A stretch of DNA of 64,000 bases from Pseudoduganella flava (GCF_007830495.1 NZ_VLKW01000008.1:62001-126000); one strand, 5' to 3'; positions 1 through 8,810 are shown, counted from the first letter of the stretch. Notes: generated by a model not told the origin, from the letters alone. Numbers and translations: made by a program.

Positions 1-1
1 G

Positions 2-331
2 TTCGCGCTGGGCGCGCCGCGCTGGAAGGTGGCGATGATGGTGCGCCTGCGTGCCGTCAAGGCCGGCGTCGTGACGGGCGTGCTGCTGGCCGTGGCCCGC
101 GTGTCCGGCGAAACCGCGCCGCTGCTGTTCACGGCGCTGAACAACCAGTTCTTCAGCACCGACATGAACGCGCCGATGGCGAACCTGCCGTACGTGATCT
201 ACCAGTTCGCGATGAGCCCTTACGACAACTGGCGCGCGCTGGCCTGGGGCGGCGCACTGCTCGTCACGTTCAGCGTGCTGTTGCTGAACATCCTGTCGCG
301 CACGGTCTTCACGCAGAAGATCCCGAATTAA
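2..331 (+). CDS. pstA: Phosphate ABC transporter permease PstA (3' part)
   Basis: This is the C-terminal 109 residues of the inner-membrane permease that, with PstC, forms the channel of the high-affinity phosphate importer. The reading frame is open to the window edge, so the start lies outside. The segment with ARVSGETAPLLFTA matches the cytoplasmic coupling loop (EAA-type) that contacts PstB in this family, and it is followed by a final hydrophobic span (LAWGGALLVTFSVLLLNIL). It ends 25 nt before pstB, so the genes are almost certainly co-transcribed. The PHO box expected upstream of pstS cannot be seen from this window. The identity is secure because pstB and phoU follow directly. Confidence 0.95.
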   Translation, partial: FALGAPRWKVAMMVRLRAVKAGVVTGVLLAVARVSGETAPLLFTALNNQFFSTDMNAPMANLPYVIYQFAMSPYDNWRALAWGGALLVTFSVLLLNILSRTVFTQKIPN

Positions 332-356
332 CACTAGCTACCAAGAGAACGCACAC

Positions 357-1148
357 ATGAACGCGCAAGCGACGACCGCATCGGCGAAGCAGGCATCGAA
401 GATCATCGAGATCAAGAACCTCAATTTCTACTACGGCAAAACGCGCAGCCTGCACGGCGTGAACCTGGACATCCACGAGCGCCAGGTGACGGCCTTCATC
501 GGCCCGTCCGGCTGCGGCAAGTCCACACTGCTGCGCACGCTGAACCGCATGTACGACCTGTACCCGGGCCAGCGCGCCGAAGGCACGATCGCCTACCGCG
601 GCCGCAACATCCTGGAGGCGGGGCTGGACGTGAACATGCTGCGCGCGAAAGTGGGCATGGTGTTCCAGAAGCCGACGCCGTTTCCGATGTCCATCTACGA
701 CAATATCGCGTTCGGCGTGCGCCTGTACGAAGACCTGTCGAAAGGCGAGATGGATGAGCGCGTGGAATGGGCGCTGAAGAAGGCCGCGCTGTGGACCGAA
801 GTGAAGGACAAGCTGGGCAAGAGCGGCCTGTCGCTGTCCGGCGGCCAGCAGCAGCGCCTGTGCATCGCCCGCGGCGTGGCCGTCAAGCCCGACGTGCTGC
901 TGCTGGACGAGCCGACGTCCGCGCTGGACCCGATCTCGACGTCGAAGGTCGAGGAACTGATCAGCGAACTGAAACAGGATTACACGATCGCGATCGTCAC
1001 GCACAATATGCAGCAGGCCGCCCGCTGCTCCGACTACACCGCCTACATGTACCTGGGCGAGCTGGTCGAATTCGGCGAGACGGACCAGATCTTCATGAAC
1101 CCGGCCCGCAAGGAAACCCAGGACTACATCACCGGCCGCTTCGGCTGA
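357..1148 (+). CDS. pstB: Phosphate ABC transporter ATP-binding protein PstB
   Basis: This 263-residue ATPase powers phosphate import through PstC/PstA. All nucleotide-binding motifs are visible: Walker A GPSGCGKST, signature LSGGQQQR, Walker B VLLLDEPTSALDP and the switch histidine in IVTHNMQQA. The length is normal for PstB (about 260 residues). The N-terminal 15 residues (rich in Ala, Thr and Ser) are a short extension before the conserved KIIEIKNLNFYYG. It lies 25 nt after pstA and 21 nt before phoU in the usual pst-pho operon. Expression is expected to be phosphate-controlled through PhoB, which is encoded two genes downstream. Confidence 0.98.
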   Translation: MNAQATTASAKQASKIIEIKNLNFYYGKTRSLHGVNLDIHERQVTAFIGPSGCGKSTLLRTLNRMYDLYPGQRAEGTIAYRGRNILEAGLDVNMLRAKVGMVFQKPTPFPMSIYDNIAFGVRLYEDLSKGEMDERVEWALKKAALWTEVKDKLGKSGLSLSGGQQQRLCIARGVAVKPDVLLLDEPTSALDPISTSKVEELISELKQDYTIAIVTHNMQQAARCSDYTAYMYLGELVEFGETDQIFMNPARKETQDYITGRFG

Positions 1149-1169
1149 TTACAATAAGGGAGAACAGCC

Positions 1170-1880
1170 ATGATGGGCGAACATTCATCCAAGGCGTACG
1201 ACCACGACCTGGAAGCGATCCGCTCCAAGGTGCTGCTGATGGGCGGCATGGTCGAGACGCAATTCCTCGATGCGATGACGTGCTTCCGCATCGGTAACAC
1301 CGACCGCGCCGAGCGCGTGATCCGCGAAGACGACGCCGTCAACCAGCTCGAAGTGCAGCTGGACGACCAGTGCAGTCACCTGATCGTGCGCCGCCAGCCG
1401 GCCGCGAACGACCTGCGCACGATCATGGCCACGATCAAGGTCATCACGGACCTGGAGCGCATCGGCGACGAAGCGACGAAAATCGCGCGCACCGCGAAAA
1501 GCCTGCACAGCCGCGGCGCCGTCACGGTCAACCATTACGAAATGGTGCGCAACATCGCGACGGCGACTTCCGACATGCTGCACGACGCGCTGGACGCGTT
1601 CGCGCGCAACGACCAGACCGTGGCGCTGCAACTGATCGCCCAGGATGCCGTGATCGACCACGAGTTCCGCACGATCATGCGCAACCTGATCACGTTCATG
1701 ATGGAGGATCCGCGTACAATCTCGGCTGCGCTCGACACGATGTGGGTGGCCAAGGCCATCGAGCGCATCGGCGACCATGCGAAGAACATCGCCGAGTACG
1801 TGATCTATGTGGTGGAAGGCCGCGACATCCGGCACAGCCGCTCGCTGGCGGGAGAAACCACGGAAACGAGGGAAGACTGA
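1170..1880 (+). CDS. phoU: Phosphate-signalling regulator PhoU
   Basis: PhoU links the Pst transporter to the PhoR kinase and keeps the Pho regulon off when phosphate is plentiful. The 236-residue protein has the family's duplicated helical-bundle layout. Each half carries the ERIGD metal-binding motif (DLERIGDEATKIA near residue 90 and AIERIGDHAKNIA near residue 193). The ATG at 1170 is preceded by AAGGGAGA, a good ribosome site. phoB starts only 8 nt after the stop, so phoU, phoB and phoR are probably translated from one message. Length and context are typical and nothing looks damaged. Confidence 0.97.
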   Translation: MMGEHSSKAYDHDLEAIRSKVLLMGGMVETQFLDAMTCFRIGNTDRAERVIREDDAVNQLEVQLDDQCSHLIVRRQPAANDLRTIMATIKVITDLERIGDEATKIARTAKSLHSRGAVTVNHYEMVRNIATATSDMLHDALDAFARNDQTVALQLIAQDAVIDHEFRTIMRNLITFMMEDPRTISAALDTMWVAKAIERIGDHAKNIAEYVIYVVEGRDIRHSRSLAGETTETRED

Positions 1881-1887
1881 CAACACG

Positions 1888-2580
1888 ATGGCAGCGGACA
1901 AGACGACAGTACTGATAGTTGAGGATGAACCGGCGATCGTCGAACTGGTGACGTTCTCGCTGCGCGAGGCGGGCTGGAACGTGTGCTCGGTGCAGAGCAC
2001 GCAGGAAGCATGGGACTTCATCCATGAGCGCAAGCCCCAGCTGATCCTGCTGGACTGGATGTTGCCGGACCAGAGCGGCCTGCGCCTCCTGGCCCGGATC
2101 CGCGGCGACCGTCATTTCGCCGACATCCCCGTCATCATGCTGACGGCGAAAAGCATGGAAGAGGACAAGCTGGCGGGCCTGAACAGCGGCGCCGACGACT
2201 ACATCACGAAGCCGTTTTCGCCGCGCGAGCTGCTGGCCCGGGCCCGTGCGCTGCTGCGCCGCAAGAGCCCCGAGCACGCCGACACGGCGATGCGCGCCGG
2301 CCCGGTCACGCTCGATCCCGTCAGCTGCACGGTCACCTTGGGCGAGGCGAAGATCGACATCGGCCATGCCGAATACAAGCTGCTGAAGTTCTTCCTGGCC
2401 CACCCGGAGCGCGTGTTCTCGCGCAGCCAGCTGCTGGACAAGGTGTGGGGTGACCACGTCGTGATCGAGGAGCGCACGGTGGACGTGCACGTGCTGCGGC
2501 TGCGCAAGGCGCTGAAGGAGGCCGAGCACCTGATCAAGACCGTGCGCAGCGTCGGCTACATGCTGTCCGAGAAAGCGTAA
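1888..2580 (+). CDS. phoB: Phosphate regulon response regulator PhoB
   Basis: This is a 230-residue OmpR-type response regulator that activates phosphate-starvation genes. The receiver domain (about residues 1-120) has the acidic pair in VEDEP, the phosphoacceptor Asp in LLDWMLP and the conserved Lys in TKPFSP. The C-terminal winged helix (about 135-228) ends with TVDVHVLRLRKAL and the family-typical IKTVRSVGYML. The frame is open further upstream, but the ATG at 1888 gives the standard N-terminus and lies 8 nt after phoU. The partner kinase phoR follows after 9 nt. It is expected to autoregulate this operon, although the operator is outside the window. Confidence 0.97.
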   Translation: MAADKTTVLIVEDEPAIVELVTFSLREAGWNVCSVQSTQEAWDFIHERKPQLILLDWMLPDQSGLRLLARIRGDRHFADIPVIMLTAKSMEEDKLAGLNSGADDYITKPFSPRELLARARALLRRKSPEHADTAMRAGPVTLDPVSCTVTLGEAKIDIGHAEYKLLKFFLAHPERVFSRSQLLDKVWGDHVVIEERTVDVHVLRLRKALKEAEHLIKTVRSVGYMLSEKA

Positions 2581-2589
2581 AGGCCGCGC

Positions 2590-3912
2590 ATGAACCCCAA
2601 GCTGCTGTTCTGGGTACCGGTCGCGCTGCGCCTCGCGTTCGTCGCCGTCGGCGTCGGCCTGCTGTGGTGGTGGTTCGGCCCCGTCACCGCGCTGTGGGTC
2701 GCGCTGCTCGCCGCCGGTGCGATGGTGCTCGTGCAGCTGCATTACCTGTACGAGCTGTCCGGCTGGCTGGAAGATCCGAAAAGCTCGAAGCTGCCGGACG
2801 GCTGGGGCGAATGGACCGGCGTGTTCTCGCGGCTGTACCGGCTGCGGCGCGACGACGAGAAGAACCAGGCCGAGCTGACCGAATGGCTGGCCCGCTTCCG
2901 CCAGGCGATGCACCTGCTGCCGGACGGCGTCGTCATCATGGACGACGTGCTGTTCCTCGAATGGTGCAACCCGGCCGCCGAAGAACACCTGGGGCTGCGG
3001 CACGACCGCGACAAGGGCATGCGCGTGACGAACCTCGTGCGCAGCCCGGACTTCATGGATTACCTGATCCTGGGCCGCTACGACCAGCCGCTGACGCTGT
3101 CGTTCCGCGGCCGGAAGCTGATCGTCCACATCATCCCGTTCGAGAACCGCCGCCAGATCCTCGTCACGCACGACATCACGGAAACCGAACGCACCGACAT
3201 GATGCGGCGCGACTTCATCGCCAACGCGTCGCACGAGCTGCGCACGCCGCTGACGGTGATCGTCGGCTTCCTCGAGATCGCCGCTTCCGAGCAGCTCGAT
3301 GCCGCCACGCGCCAGGCCCACCTGAAGCTGATGATGGAGCAGGCCTACCGGATGCAGCATCTGATCGAGGACATGCTGACGTTGTCCCGCCTGGAATCGA
3401 TCGACCACCCGATGCGCCCGGAACGCGTGGACGTCCACAAGCTGCTCGACAAGGTGCTGCGCGACGCCCAGGCGCTGTCGGCCGGCAAGCACGAGATCAC
3501 GCTGGAAGTGCAGGGCAGCGACGTGATGGGCAGTTTCGACGAACTGTACAGCGCGTTCGGCAACCTGGCCGCGAATGCCGTGCGCTACACGCCGGCCGGC
3601 GGCGCAGTGCACCTGAGCTGGGACGACACGGCCGCCGGCGTGCGCTTCACGGTGCGCGACACGGGCATCGGCATCAGCCCGGAGCACATCTCGCGGCTGA
3701 CCGAGCGCTTCTACCGGGTCGACAAGAGCCGCTCGCGCGAGACGCAGGGCACCGGCCTGGGCCTGGCGATCGTCAAGCACGTGCTGCTGCGCCATAACGC
3801 CACGCTGTCGATCGCTTCCGAGCCGGGCGAGGGCAGCACGTTCACGGTGAACCTGCCGAAGGCGCTGTCCGCCGCGCCTCATCAGGCGATCCCGGCGCTG
3901 GCGGCGAACTGA
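2590..3912 (+). CDS. phoR: Phosphate regulon sensor histidine kinase PhoR
   Basis: This is a 440-residue membrane sensor kinase that phosphorylates PhoB. Two N-terminal hydrophobic spans (about residues 5-50) form the usual PhoR membrane hairpin with almost no periplasmic part. A PAS-like segment follows (about 95-190, GVVIMDDVLFLEWCNPAA). The HisKA site is His215 in NASHELRTPLT. The HATPase domain shows the N box (FGNLAANAVRYTPAGG), the DTGIGI G1 box and GTGLGLAIVKH. It pairs with PhoB immediately upstream. Sensing probably goes through PhoU and Pst rather than a periplasmic ligand, as known for the family. Confidence 0.97.
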   Translation: MNPKLLFWVPVALRLAFVAVGVGLLWWWFGPVTALWVALLAAGAMVLVQLHYLYELSGWLEDPKSSKLPDGWGEWTGVFSRLYRLRRDDEKNQAELTEWLARFRQAMHLLPDGVVIMDDVLFLEWCNPAAEEHLGLRHDRDKGMRVTNLVRSPDFMDYLILGRYDQPLTLSFRGRKLIVHIIPFENRRQILVTHDITETERTDMMRRDFIANASHELRTPLTVIVGFLEIAASEQLDAATRQAHLKLMMEQAYRMQHLIEDMLTLSRLESIDHPMRPERVDVHKLLDKVLRDAQALSAGKHEITLEVQGSDVMGSFDELYSAFGNLAANAVRYTPAGGAVHLSWDDTAAGVRFTVRDTGIGISPEHISRLTERFYRVDKSRSRETQGTGLGLAIVKHVLLRHNATLSIASEPGEGSTFTVNLPKALSAAPHQAIPALAAN

Positions 3913-3932
3913 TACAATCTGCCGTTTGACGA

Positions 3933-3956
3933 CCGGGCCGCCGTCACGCGGCCCGG
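3933..3956 (+). promoter_or_regulatory. GC hairpin between phoR and the patatin gene
   Basis: There is a perfect 9-bp stem, CCGGGCCGC pairing with GCGGCCCGG around a 6-nt loop. It has no T tract after it, so it is not a classical terminator. A TACAAT hexamer (3913-3918) just upstream could be a -10 box without a convincing -35. The hairpin would then lie in the 5' leader of the lipoprotein gene. Alternatively it stabilises or partly terminates the pst-pho transcript. Confidence 0.4.
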
Positions 3957-3982
3957 CGTTCGCACCCAAGCAGATTGAATCG

Positions 3983-5020
3983 ATGTCCTTGCAAAGACTG
4001 ATCGCCAGCTTGCTGGCAGCGGCCGTGCTGGCCGGCTGCGCCAGCACCACTCCCGTCACGACACCCACACCGGCCACGGCGCCAGGCAACCCGGCCGTAC
4101 CGGGCCAGGCCACGCCCGCCGTGCCTGGTCAAACGCCGCTGGCCGTGCCGCCCGTGATCCCGCCGGCCGTGACTGACTCCACGCCCACCAACCAGCCACC
4201 GCCACCGCTGCGCAAGGTCAAGATCGGCCTGGCGCTGGGCGGCGGCGCGGCGCGCGGCTTTGCCCACATCGGCGTCATCAAGGCGCTGGAAGCGAACGGC
4301 ATCGTGCCGGACATCGTCGTCGGCACCAGTGCCGGCAGCGTCGTCGGCGCGCTGTACGCGGCCGGGAACAATGCCCACAGCCTGCAGAAGATGGCCTACG
4401 ACATGGACGAGGCGGCGATCTCCGACTGGGCGCTGCCGCTGTTCGGCAGCAAATCCGGCGTGCTGAAGGGCGAAGCGCTGCAAAGCTATGTCAACAAGGC
4501 CGTACACAACCGCCCAATCGAGAAGCTGAAGCTGCCGTTCGGCGCCGTCGCGTCCGACCTGAAGACGGGCCAGCCGATCCTGTTCACGCGCGGGAACACG
4601 GGCATGGCCGTGCGCGCCAGCTCGGCCGTGCCGGGCGTGTTCCAGCCCGTCACGATCGGCAACCGCACCTATGTCGACGGCGGCCTCGTCGCCCCGGTGC
4701 CGGTGCGCTTCGCGAAGGAGATGGGCGCCGAGTTCATCATCGCCGTCAACATCAGCACGCAGACGGAGGCGCAGGCCGCCGTGTCGTCGCTGGAAGTCAT
4801 CATGCAGACGTTCTCGATCATGGGCCAGCGCATCAACCAGTACGAGCTGCGCGATGCGGACGTCGTGATCCAGCCGCCGCTCGGCAATATGGCCAGCAAC
4901 GATTTCGCCAGCCGCGCCCGCGCGATGCAGGCGGGCGAGAAGGCCACGCTGGCGCTGATGCCCCAGCTCAAGCAGAAACTGAAAGCCCGCCGCGAATCGC
5001 CGGCCGTGGCCACCCGCTGA
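3983..5020 (+). CDS. Patatin-like phospholipase, lipoprotein
   Basis: This 345-residue protein is a predicted lipoprotein hydrolase of the patatin/RssA family. The ATG at 3983 gives a type II signal with lipobox LAGC at about residue 18. An open frame from a TTG at 3926 would add 19 residues and spoil the signal peptide, so it was not chosen. A Pro/Thr-rich linker with repeated PAVPGQ follows. The catalytic domain has the oxyanion loop GGGAARG, the serine elbow GTSAGS and the DGG of the Ser-Asp dyad. The expected role is acyl-ester hydrolysis on phospholipids at the envelope. The substrate cannot be told from sequence. Confidence 0.9.
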   Translation: MSLQRLIASLLAAAVLAGCASTTPVTTPTPATAPGNPAVPGQATPAVPGQTPLAVPPVIPPAVTDSTPTNQPPPPLRKVKIGLALGGGAARGFAHIGVIKALEANGIVPDIVVGTSAGSVVGALYAAGNNAHSLQKMAYDMDEAAISDWALPLFGSKSGVLKGEALQSYVNKAVHNRPIEKLKLPFGAVASDLKTGQPILFTRGNTGMAVRASSAVPGVFQPVTIGNRTYVDGGLVAPVPVRFAKEMGAEFIIAVNISTQTEAQAAVSSLEVIMQTFSIMGQRINQYELRDADVVIQPPLGNMASNDFASRARAMQAGEKATLALMPQLKQKLKARRESPAVATR

Positions 5021-5045
5021 TTCACCCCGAACAACAAGGAAACCC

Positions 5046-5450
5046 ATGCAAAGCAAGCCTTACCTCACCCTCGCCGACGTCAAGAAGATCGCCGCTGCCG
5101 CGGAAAGCGAAGCGCTGGCCAACAACTGGGCCGTGTCGATCGCGATCGTCGACGACGGCGGCCACCTGCTGTGGCAGCAGCGCCTGGACGGCGCGGCGCC
5201 GCTGACGTCGTACATCGCGCCGGCCAAGGCGAAGACGTCGGCACTGGGCCGCCGCGAAACGCGCATCTACGAAGAGATCATCAACAACGGCCGCGTCGCG
5301 TTCATGACGGCGCCGGAAGTGGAAGGCCTGCTGGAAGGCGGCGTGAACATCGTCGTCGACGGCCACACGATCGGCGCGGTCGGCGTGTCGGGCGTGAAGT
5401 CGGCGGAAGATGCGCAGATCGCCAAGGCGGGGATCGCGGCGCTGGGCTGA
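5046..5450 (+). CDS. GlcG/HbpS family protein (DUF336)
   Basis: This is a 134-residue protein of the GlcG/HbpS (DUF336, haem-degrading domain) family. It shows the family landmarks: an N-terminal ALANNWAVSIAIVDDGGHLLWQQRLDGA, then a central KAKTSALGRR and a C-terminal IGAVGVSGVKSAEDAQIAKAGIAAL. It has no signal peptide, so it is cytosolic. Members bind haem or cobalamin-like ligands or accompany glycolate oxidase genes. No such partner is nearby here, so the role is open. It lies 25 nt after the patatin gene with the ribosome site AAGGAAA, so co-transcription is plausible. Confidence 0.9.
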   Translation: MQSKPYLTLADVKKIAAAAESEALANNWAVSIAIVDDGGHLLWQQRLDGAAPLTSYIAPAKAKTSALGRRETRIYEEIINNGRVAFMTAPEVEGLLEGGVNIVVDGHTIGAVGVSGVKSAEDAQIAKAGIAALG

Positions 5451-5565
5451 GCGGGCAGGGCGCCTTTTGTTGTAATAAAGACACCTCCCTGATCGAAGCT
5501 AACCGAGCCGTGCTATCGTGAAACGCGGGCAATCCGCCCGCATTCCCTCACTGTTCGGAGACGCC

Positions 5566-6342
5566 ATGAGAATGATCATCGCCGGGCTGCTGCTCGGCAC
5601 TTCATTGCTTGCCAACCCGGCCGCACACGCGGCCACGACGATCGACACGGGCTCGTTCACCCTCGGCTGGTCGGACGGCTATTATCCCAATCTGTTCGAC
5701 ATGACGGTGCTGTCCGACAGCGGCGGCACGGTCACGATCGCGTTGCATCACGCGGGACCGCTGGCCGACGCGGCAGCCGGTTCACCCGACAACTTCAATC
5801 CCAGCCAAGGCGGCGATCTTGGCTTTACCCAGCTGGCGACGACCGTGCATGCCGGCTATCGCATCACGTCGCTCGCGCTGTCCGCATCGGTCAATGGCGC
5901 GATGTTCGTCGGCATGCCCGACCATTGCCCCGGCACGTGGTGCTCGGTGAGCCCCGGCTATGCGGAAAACTCCGGCAGCTTCGAGTGGTCGCTGACCCAG
6001 GGCGGCGTGCCGACGGCGCTGCCTGGCGCGCGGATCGACAACCTGGAAGGGCAGGCCACGCTGGCGCAGCAGGCGGCGGTCGCGTTGCAGGGGGCGGCAA
6101 CGCTCGACCTGTACACGCGGGTCGACGCGCGCGCGCTTGGCACCCTGCAGAACATCTCGAACGGCGAGATCTCCGGCTACCGCGACTTCTCGTCCGACGC
6201 GTACCTGTCGATGGGCGACATCGTGCTGACGGTCCAGGTGGCGCCGGTCCCCGAACCGTCCACGTATGCGATGCTGCTGGGCGGGCTGGCACTGGCCGGT
6301 GCCGCGGCGCGGCGTCGGCGGGACGCGGCGGGCAAGCGCTGA
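5566..6342 (+). CDS. PEP-CTERM protein, tandem array member 1
   Basis: This 258-residue secreted protein has a signal peptide (cleavage near AAHA-ATT, about residue 23). It ends with the PEP-CTERM sorting signal PVPEPSTYAMLLGGLALAG plus the basic tail RRRRDAAGKR, so it should be processed by an exosortase. The middle contains VHAGYRITSLALSASV, a motif found in all five array members. The ATG at 5566 follows CGGAGACGCC. An upstream GTG at 5518 would place 16 extra residues before the signal peptide and was rejected. The function is unknown. PEP-CTERM proteins in this clade often go with exopolysaccharide and biofilm. Confidence 0.88.
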   Translation: MRMIIAGLLLGTSLLANPAAHAATTIDTGSFTLGWSDGYYPNLFDMTVLSDSGGTVTIALHHAGPLADAAAGSPDNFNPSQGGDLGFTQLATTVHAGYRITSLALSASVNGAMFVGMPDHCPGTWCSVSPGYAENSGSFEWSLTQGGVPTALPGARIDNLEGQATLAQQAAVALQGAATLDLYTRVDARALGTLQNISNGEISGYRDFSSDAYLSMGDIVLTVQVAPVPEPSTYAMLLGGLALAGAAARRRRDAAGKR

Positions 6343-6476
6343 AGGCGTTGCGCGGCCGCCGCAGCGCTGTTGTCCGCCTGGACTTGCCGGCCTCGGCTGC
6401 TAAGCTGAAAGCCGGCGCCCGCCCATGGCCGGCATCCCGCCGGCTGGCGGCGGCACCGATCCTTGACGGAGGTGCC

Positions 6477-7178
6477 ATGAAACAGACAGTGGCCGGGCTG
6501 ATGCTCGGCATGTTGTTGTCCTCCCCCGTGCTGGCCGATACCAGCATCGATACCACCGCATTCTCGCTGACCTTCCTCGACGGGCCGCTGCCCGAGGACT
6601 GGAACATCGCACTGGCCGGCCAGTCCGGCAATACGTACAGCATCGACCTTGTCTCCCTCAACAACCACCTGCAGCGCATCGAAGCGAACGACGTCACGGG
6701 CCTGGGTTCGTGGGACAGCCGCTCAGACTGGGCGCTGCTGGGGCTCGACGTCCACGCGGGCTATCGCGTGACGAGCCTGACCGTCACGGGTACGGCGTTC
6801 GGCGACTACGCGCCCGGCCAGCTGCCCGATTTCCCGCCTGGCCGCGCAGCCAATTTCGCAGCCTTCTACATGACCTTGTGGGCGCCCGACCCGCAGTCGT
6901 ACTGGAACCAGTACGACAATTTCAATGCCGAGCAGACGGTGGACGTCGGCACGGGCGGCCTGTCGCTGACGGCGCCCGCCCAGCTGGGCTTGTCCGGCGC
7001 CATCTCCGCGGAAGCGTGGGGCGTCGAGGGCGACGGCGCGTATGCGGGCTCGTTCGCCAGCGCGCAGATCCGCGACCTGGTGCTGCACGTCGAGGTGTCC
7101 CCCGTACCCGAGCCGGCCGCGTATGCGATGCTGCTGGCCGGCTTCGCCCTTGTTGGCTGCGCCGTCCGCAAGCGCTGA
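6477..7178 (+). CDS. PEP-CTERM protein, tandem array member 2
   Basis: This 233-residue secreted protein starts MKQTVAGLMLGML with cleavage after VLA. The mature part begins DTSIDTTAFSLTFLDGPLP, close to the start of array member 5 (TTGFTITYVDGPAPDRW). It shares the VHAGYRVTSLTVTG motif and ends with PVPEPAAYAMLLAGFALVG and a short basic tail. Upstream GACGGAGG at 6465-6472 is a good ribosome site. It lies 134 nt after member 1, in the same direction. It is clearly a paralogue, but similarity outside these motifs is loose, so the duplication is old. No catalytic motif was recognised. Confidence 0.87.
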   Translation: MKQTVAGLMLGMLLSSPVLADTSIDTTAFSLTFLDGPLPEDWNIALAGQSGNTYSIDLVSLNNHLQRIEANDVTGLGSWDSRSDWALLGLDVHAGYRVTSLTVTGTAFGDYAPGQLPDFPPGRAANFAAFYMTLWAPDPQSYWNQYDNFNAEQTVDVGTGGLSLTAPAQLGLSGAISAEAWGVEGDGAYAGSFASAQIRDLVLHVEVSPVPEPAAYAMLLAGFALVGCAVRKR

Positions 7179-7184
7179 GTTATT

Positions 7185-7196
7185 ACAAATTTGTAT
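7185..7196 (+). promoter_or_regulatory. 12-bp palindrome in the promoter of PEP-CTERM member 3
   Basis: TACAAATTTGTA is a perfect palindrome. It overlaps a possible -35 (ATTACA, 7183-7188) placed 17 bp before GATAAT (7206-7211). Its position about 85 nt before the member 3 start codon fits an operator, but no regulator was identified. Confidence 0.35.
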
Positions 7197-7280
7197 AGCT
7201 TTTAAGATAATTCCGAGAGGATTAAACCAGGCGCGGCAATTAGACTGCGTGGCTTCTCACTCACATCATTTGGAGGAACC

Positions 7281-7994
7281 ATGCAGTTACTCGCGCGCGC
7301 GCTTTCCGCCGCCGTGCTGCTGTGCGCAGGCACGGCGTATGCGGACAATATCCCCGTCTATGAAGCAACCGGCTTCACATTGACCCGCAATGAGCTGGAC
7401 CCTGTGGTGAACATCAGCGTGTTGTCCGAAGCACCGGGCTCGACCACGTTCTGGCTGGAGGGCATGGAACCGAACCTCATCGCGTCGACCGATTCCTCCT
7501 ACCAGCAATACAGCTACGACTACAAGAGCTTCGACGCGTACTACGGCCTGGCCGTCAAGGCCGGCTACCGGATCACGAGCATCACCGTCAACGGCAACTT
7601 TGCCGGCGAGCTGTACCCGGCCCAGTGGACGATGCCCGGCGACGCCAACAACGCGATGAACTTCAGCGTTAACGCGGGCGGCGGCTACTTCGACAACGCC
7701 AGCGCGACCGACCTGCACGGCCTGCAGGAGTTCAAGGTAACGACCGGCCCGATGGCGCTGGAAGGGGAGACCGTGGTGGCGCTGCACGGCAGCGTCGACG
7801 TCGGCGCCGAGAGCGTGTTCTACTATGACGAGATCAGCGGCGAGCAGTACTGGCTCGGCTCGCAGGCGGCCGGCAATCTCAACTGGCTGCGGATGACCGT
7901 CAACGTGTCGCCGGTACCCGAGCCGGGCACGTGGGCGATGCTGACGGTGGGCCTGGCCGGCCTGGCCGCCGCGCGCCGTTACCGCCGCCGCTGA
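7281..7994 (+). CDS. PEP-CTERM protein, tandem array member 3
   Basis: This 237-residue secreted protein has a clean signal peptide (MQLLARALSAAVLLCAGTAYA, cleavage before DNI). The core holds VKAGYRITSITVNGNFAG, the shared array motif. It ends with PVPEPGTWAMLTVGLAGLA and an arginine-rich tail YRRR. The ribosome site TTTGGAGGAACC precedes the ATG. The 102-nt gap upstream is AT-rich and carries a palindrome at 7185-7196 over a likely promoter, so this gene may start its own transcript. Member 4 follows after only 11 nt and is probably co-transcribed. Its molecular role is not recognisable. Confidence 0.88.
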   Translation: MQLLARALSAAVLLCAGTAYADNIPVYEATGFTLTRNELDPVVNISVLSEAPGSTTFWLEGMEPNLIASTDSSYQQYSYDYKSFDAYYGLAVKAGYRITSITVNGNFAGELYPAQWTMPGDANNAMNFSVNAGGGYFDNASATDLHGLQEFKVTTGPMALEGETVVALHGSVDVGAESVFYYDEISGEQYWLGSQAAGNLNWLRMTVNVSPVPEPGTWAMLTVGLAGLAAARRYRRR

Positions 7995-8005
7995 TCGGGA
8001 GGGCG

Positions 8006-8755
8006 ATGATGCGCAAGGCAATCGTCAACTCACTGCTGGGCCTATCCTCGCTGCTGGGCGCCGGCGCCCATGCGGCATCGAGCGTGCAGACCCAGGCATT
8101 CACGATGGCGTACGGCGGCGGCGCCGGCGCCGGCGAGATCCACCTCGTGTCGAACGGCGAGTCCTCCTACCGGATCGCATTCGACAGCATGGCCAGCGAC
8201 ATCACGGGCCAGGCCGCCAGCGGCTACCTGGAAGCGTTCGATACGGACGGCAACGGCCGCGGCGTCACCGGCTCGACGTGGGGCAGCTACACGTTCCACG
8301 TGGCAGACGGCTACCGGATCACCGGCCTGGCGTGGGAGGGCAGCGTGTACGGCGGCATCGAAGCCGGCGTGCACGAGGACCGTGTCGGCACGGCGACCAC
8401 GACGTTCGACCTGGCCTGGTCGCGCGCCACGCCGTCGGGCAGCGAACCACTCGATGCGCTGGCGCTGCAGGACCTCGCCGGCCTGCAGATGTTTTCGCTG
8501 GCGCCGCCAATGGGTACCGCGTACGGCCAGGACTTCACGCTGGACTTCTTCGCCAGCGCGGCGGCGGCAGCGCAGGCTGTCGTCTACGAGCTGCCGGACG
8601 GCAGCCTGGGCGTCGCCGCTTCGTATGCCGGCATCGGCCTGCAGGACATCGCGCTGTCCGTGTACGTGGCACCGGTACCCGAGCCGGCCACGTACGGGAT
8701 GCTGCTGGCCGGGCTGGGCCTCCTCGGTACCGCCGCGCGGCTGCGGCGCCGCTGA
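8006..8755 (+). CDS. PEP-CTERM protein, tandem array member 4
   Basis: This 249-residue secreted protein starts at the double ATG 8006/8009, 11 nt after member 3, behind GGGAGGGCG. The signal peptide ends near AHA-ASS. The mature N-terminus has QTQAFTMAYGGG, the array's T-x-x-F-T opening. The core has VADGYRITGLAWEGSV, and the C-terminus is PVPEPATYGMLLAGLGLLG followed by RLRRR. A longer frame from 7931 overlaps member 3 and lacks a signal peptide, so it was rejected. It is probably translated from the member 3 message. Confidence 0.86.
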   Translation: MMRKAIVNSLLGLSSLLGAGAHAASSVQTQAFTMAYGGGAGAGEIHLVSNGESSYRIAFDSMASDITGQAASGYLEAFDTDGNGRGVTGSTWGSYTFHVADGYRITGLAWEGSVYGGIEAGVHEDRVGTATTTFDLAWSRATPSGSEPLDALALQDLAGLQMFSLAPPMGTAYGQDFTLDFFASAAAAAQAVVYELPDGSLGVAASYAGIGLQDIALSVYVAPVPEPATYGMLLAGLGLLGTAARLRRR

Positions 8756-8810
8756 CGGTACCCGCCCACTCGGGGCACTGTGTATTTTGGTGACTATTTT
8801 CGCTGCGCTT

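Noticed and set aside
3926..3982. Upstream TTG start for the patatin lipoprotein
   Set aside because: It would put 19 residues before the lipobox signal peptide and reads through a strong GC hairpin.
1696..4113. An 805-codon minus-strand open frame across phoU, phoB and phoR
   Set aside because: Shadow of the pho operon; composition and context do not fit a gene.
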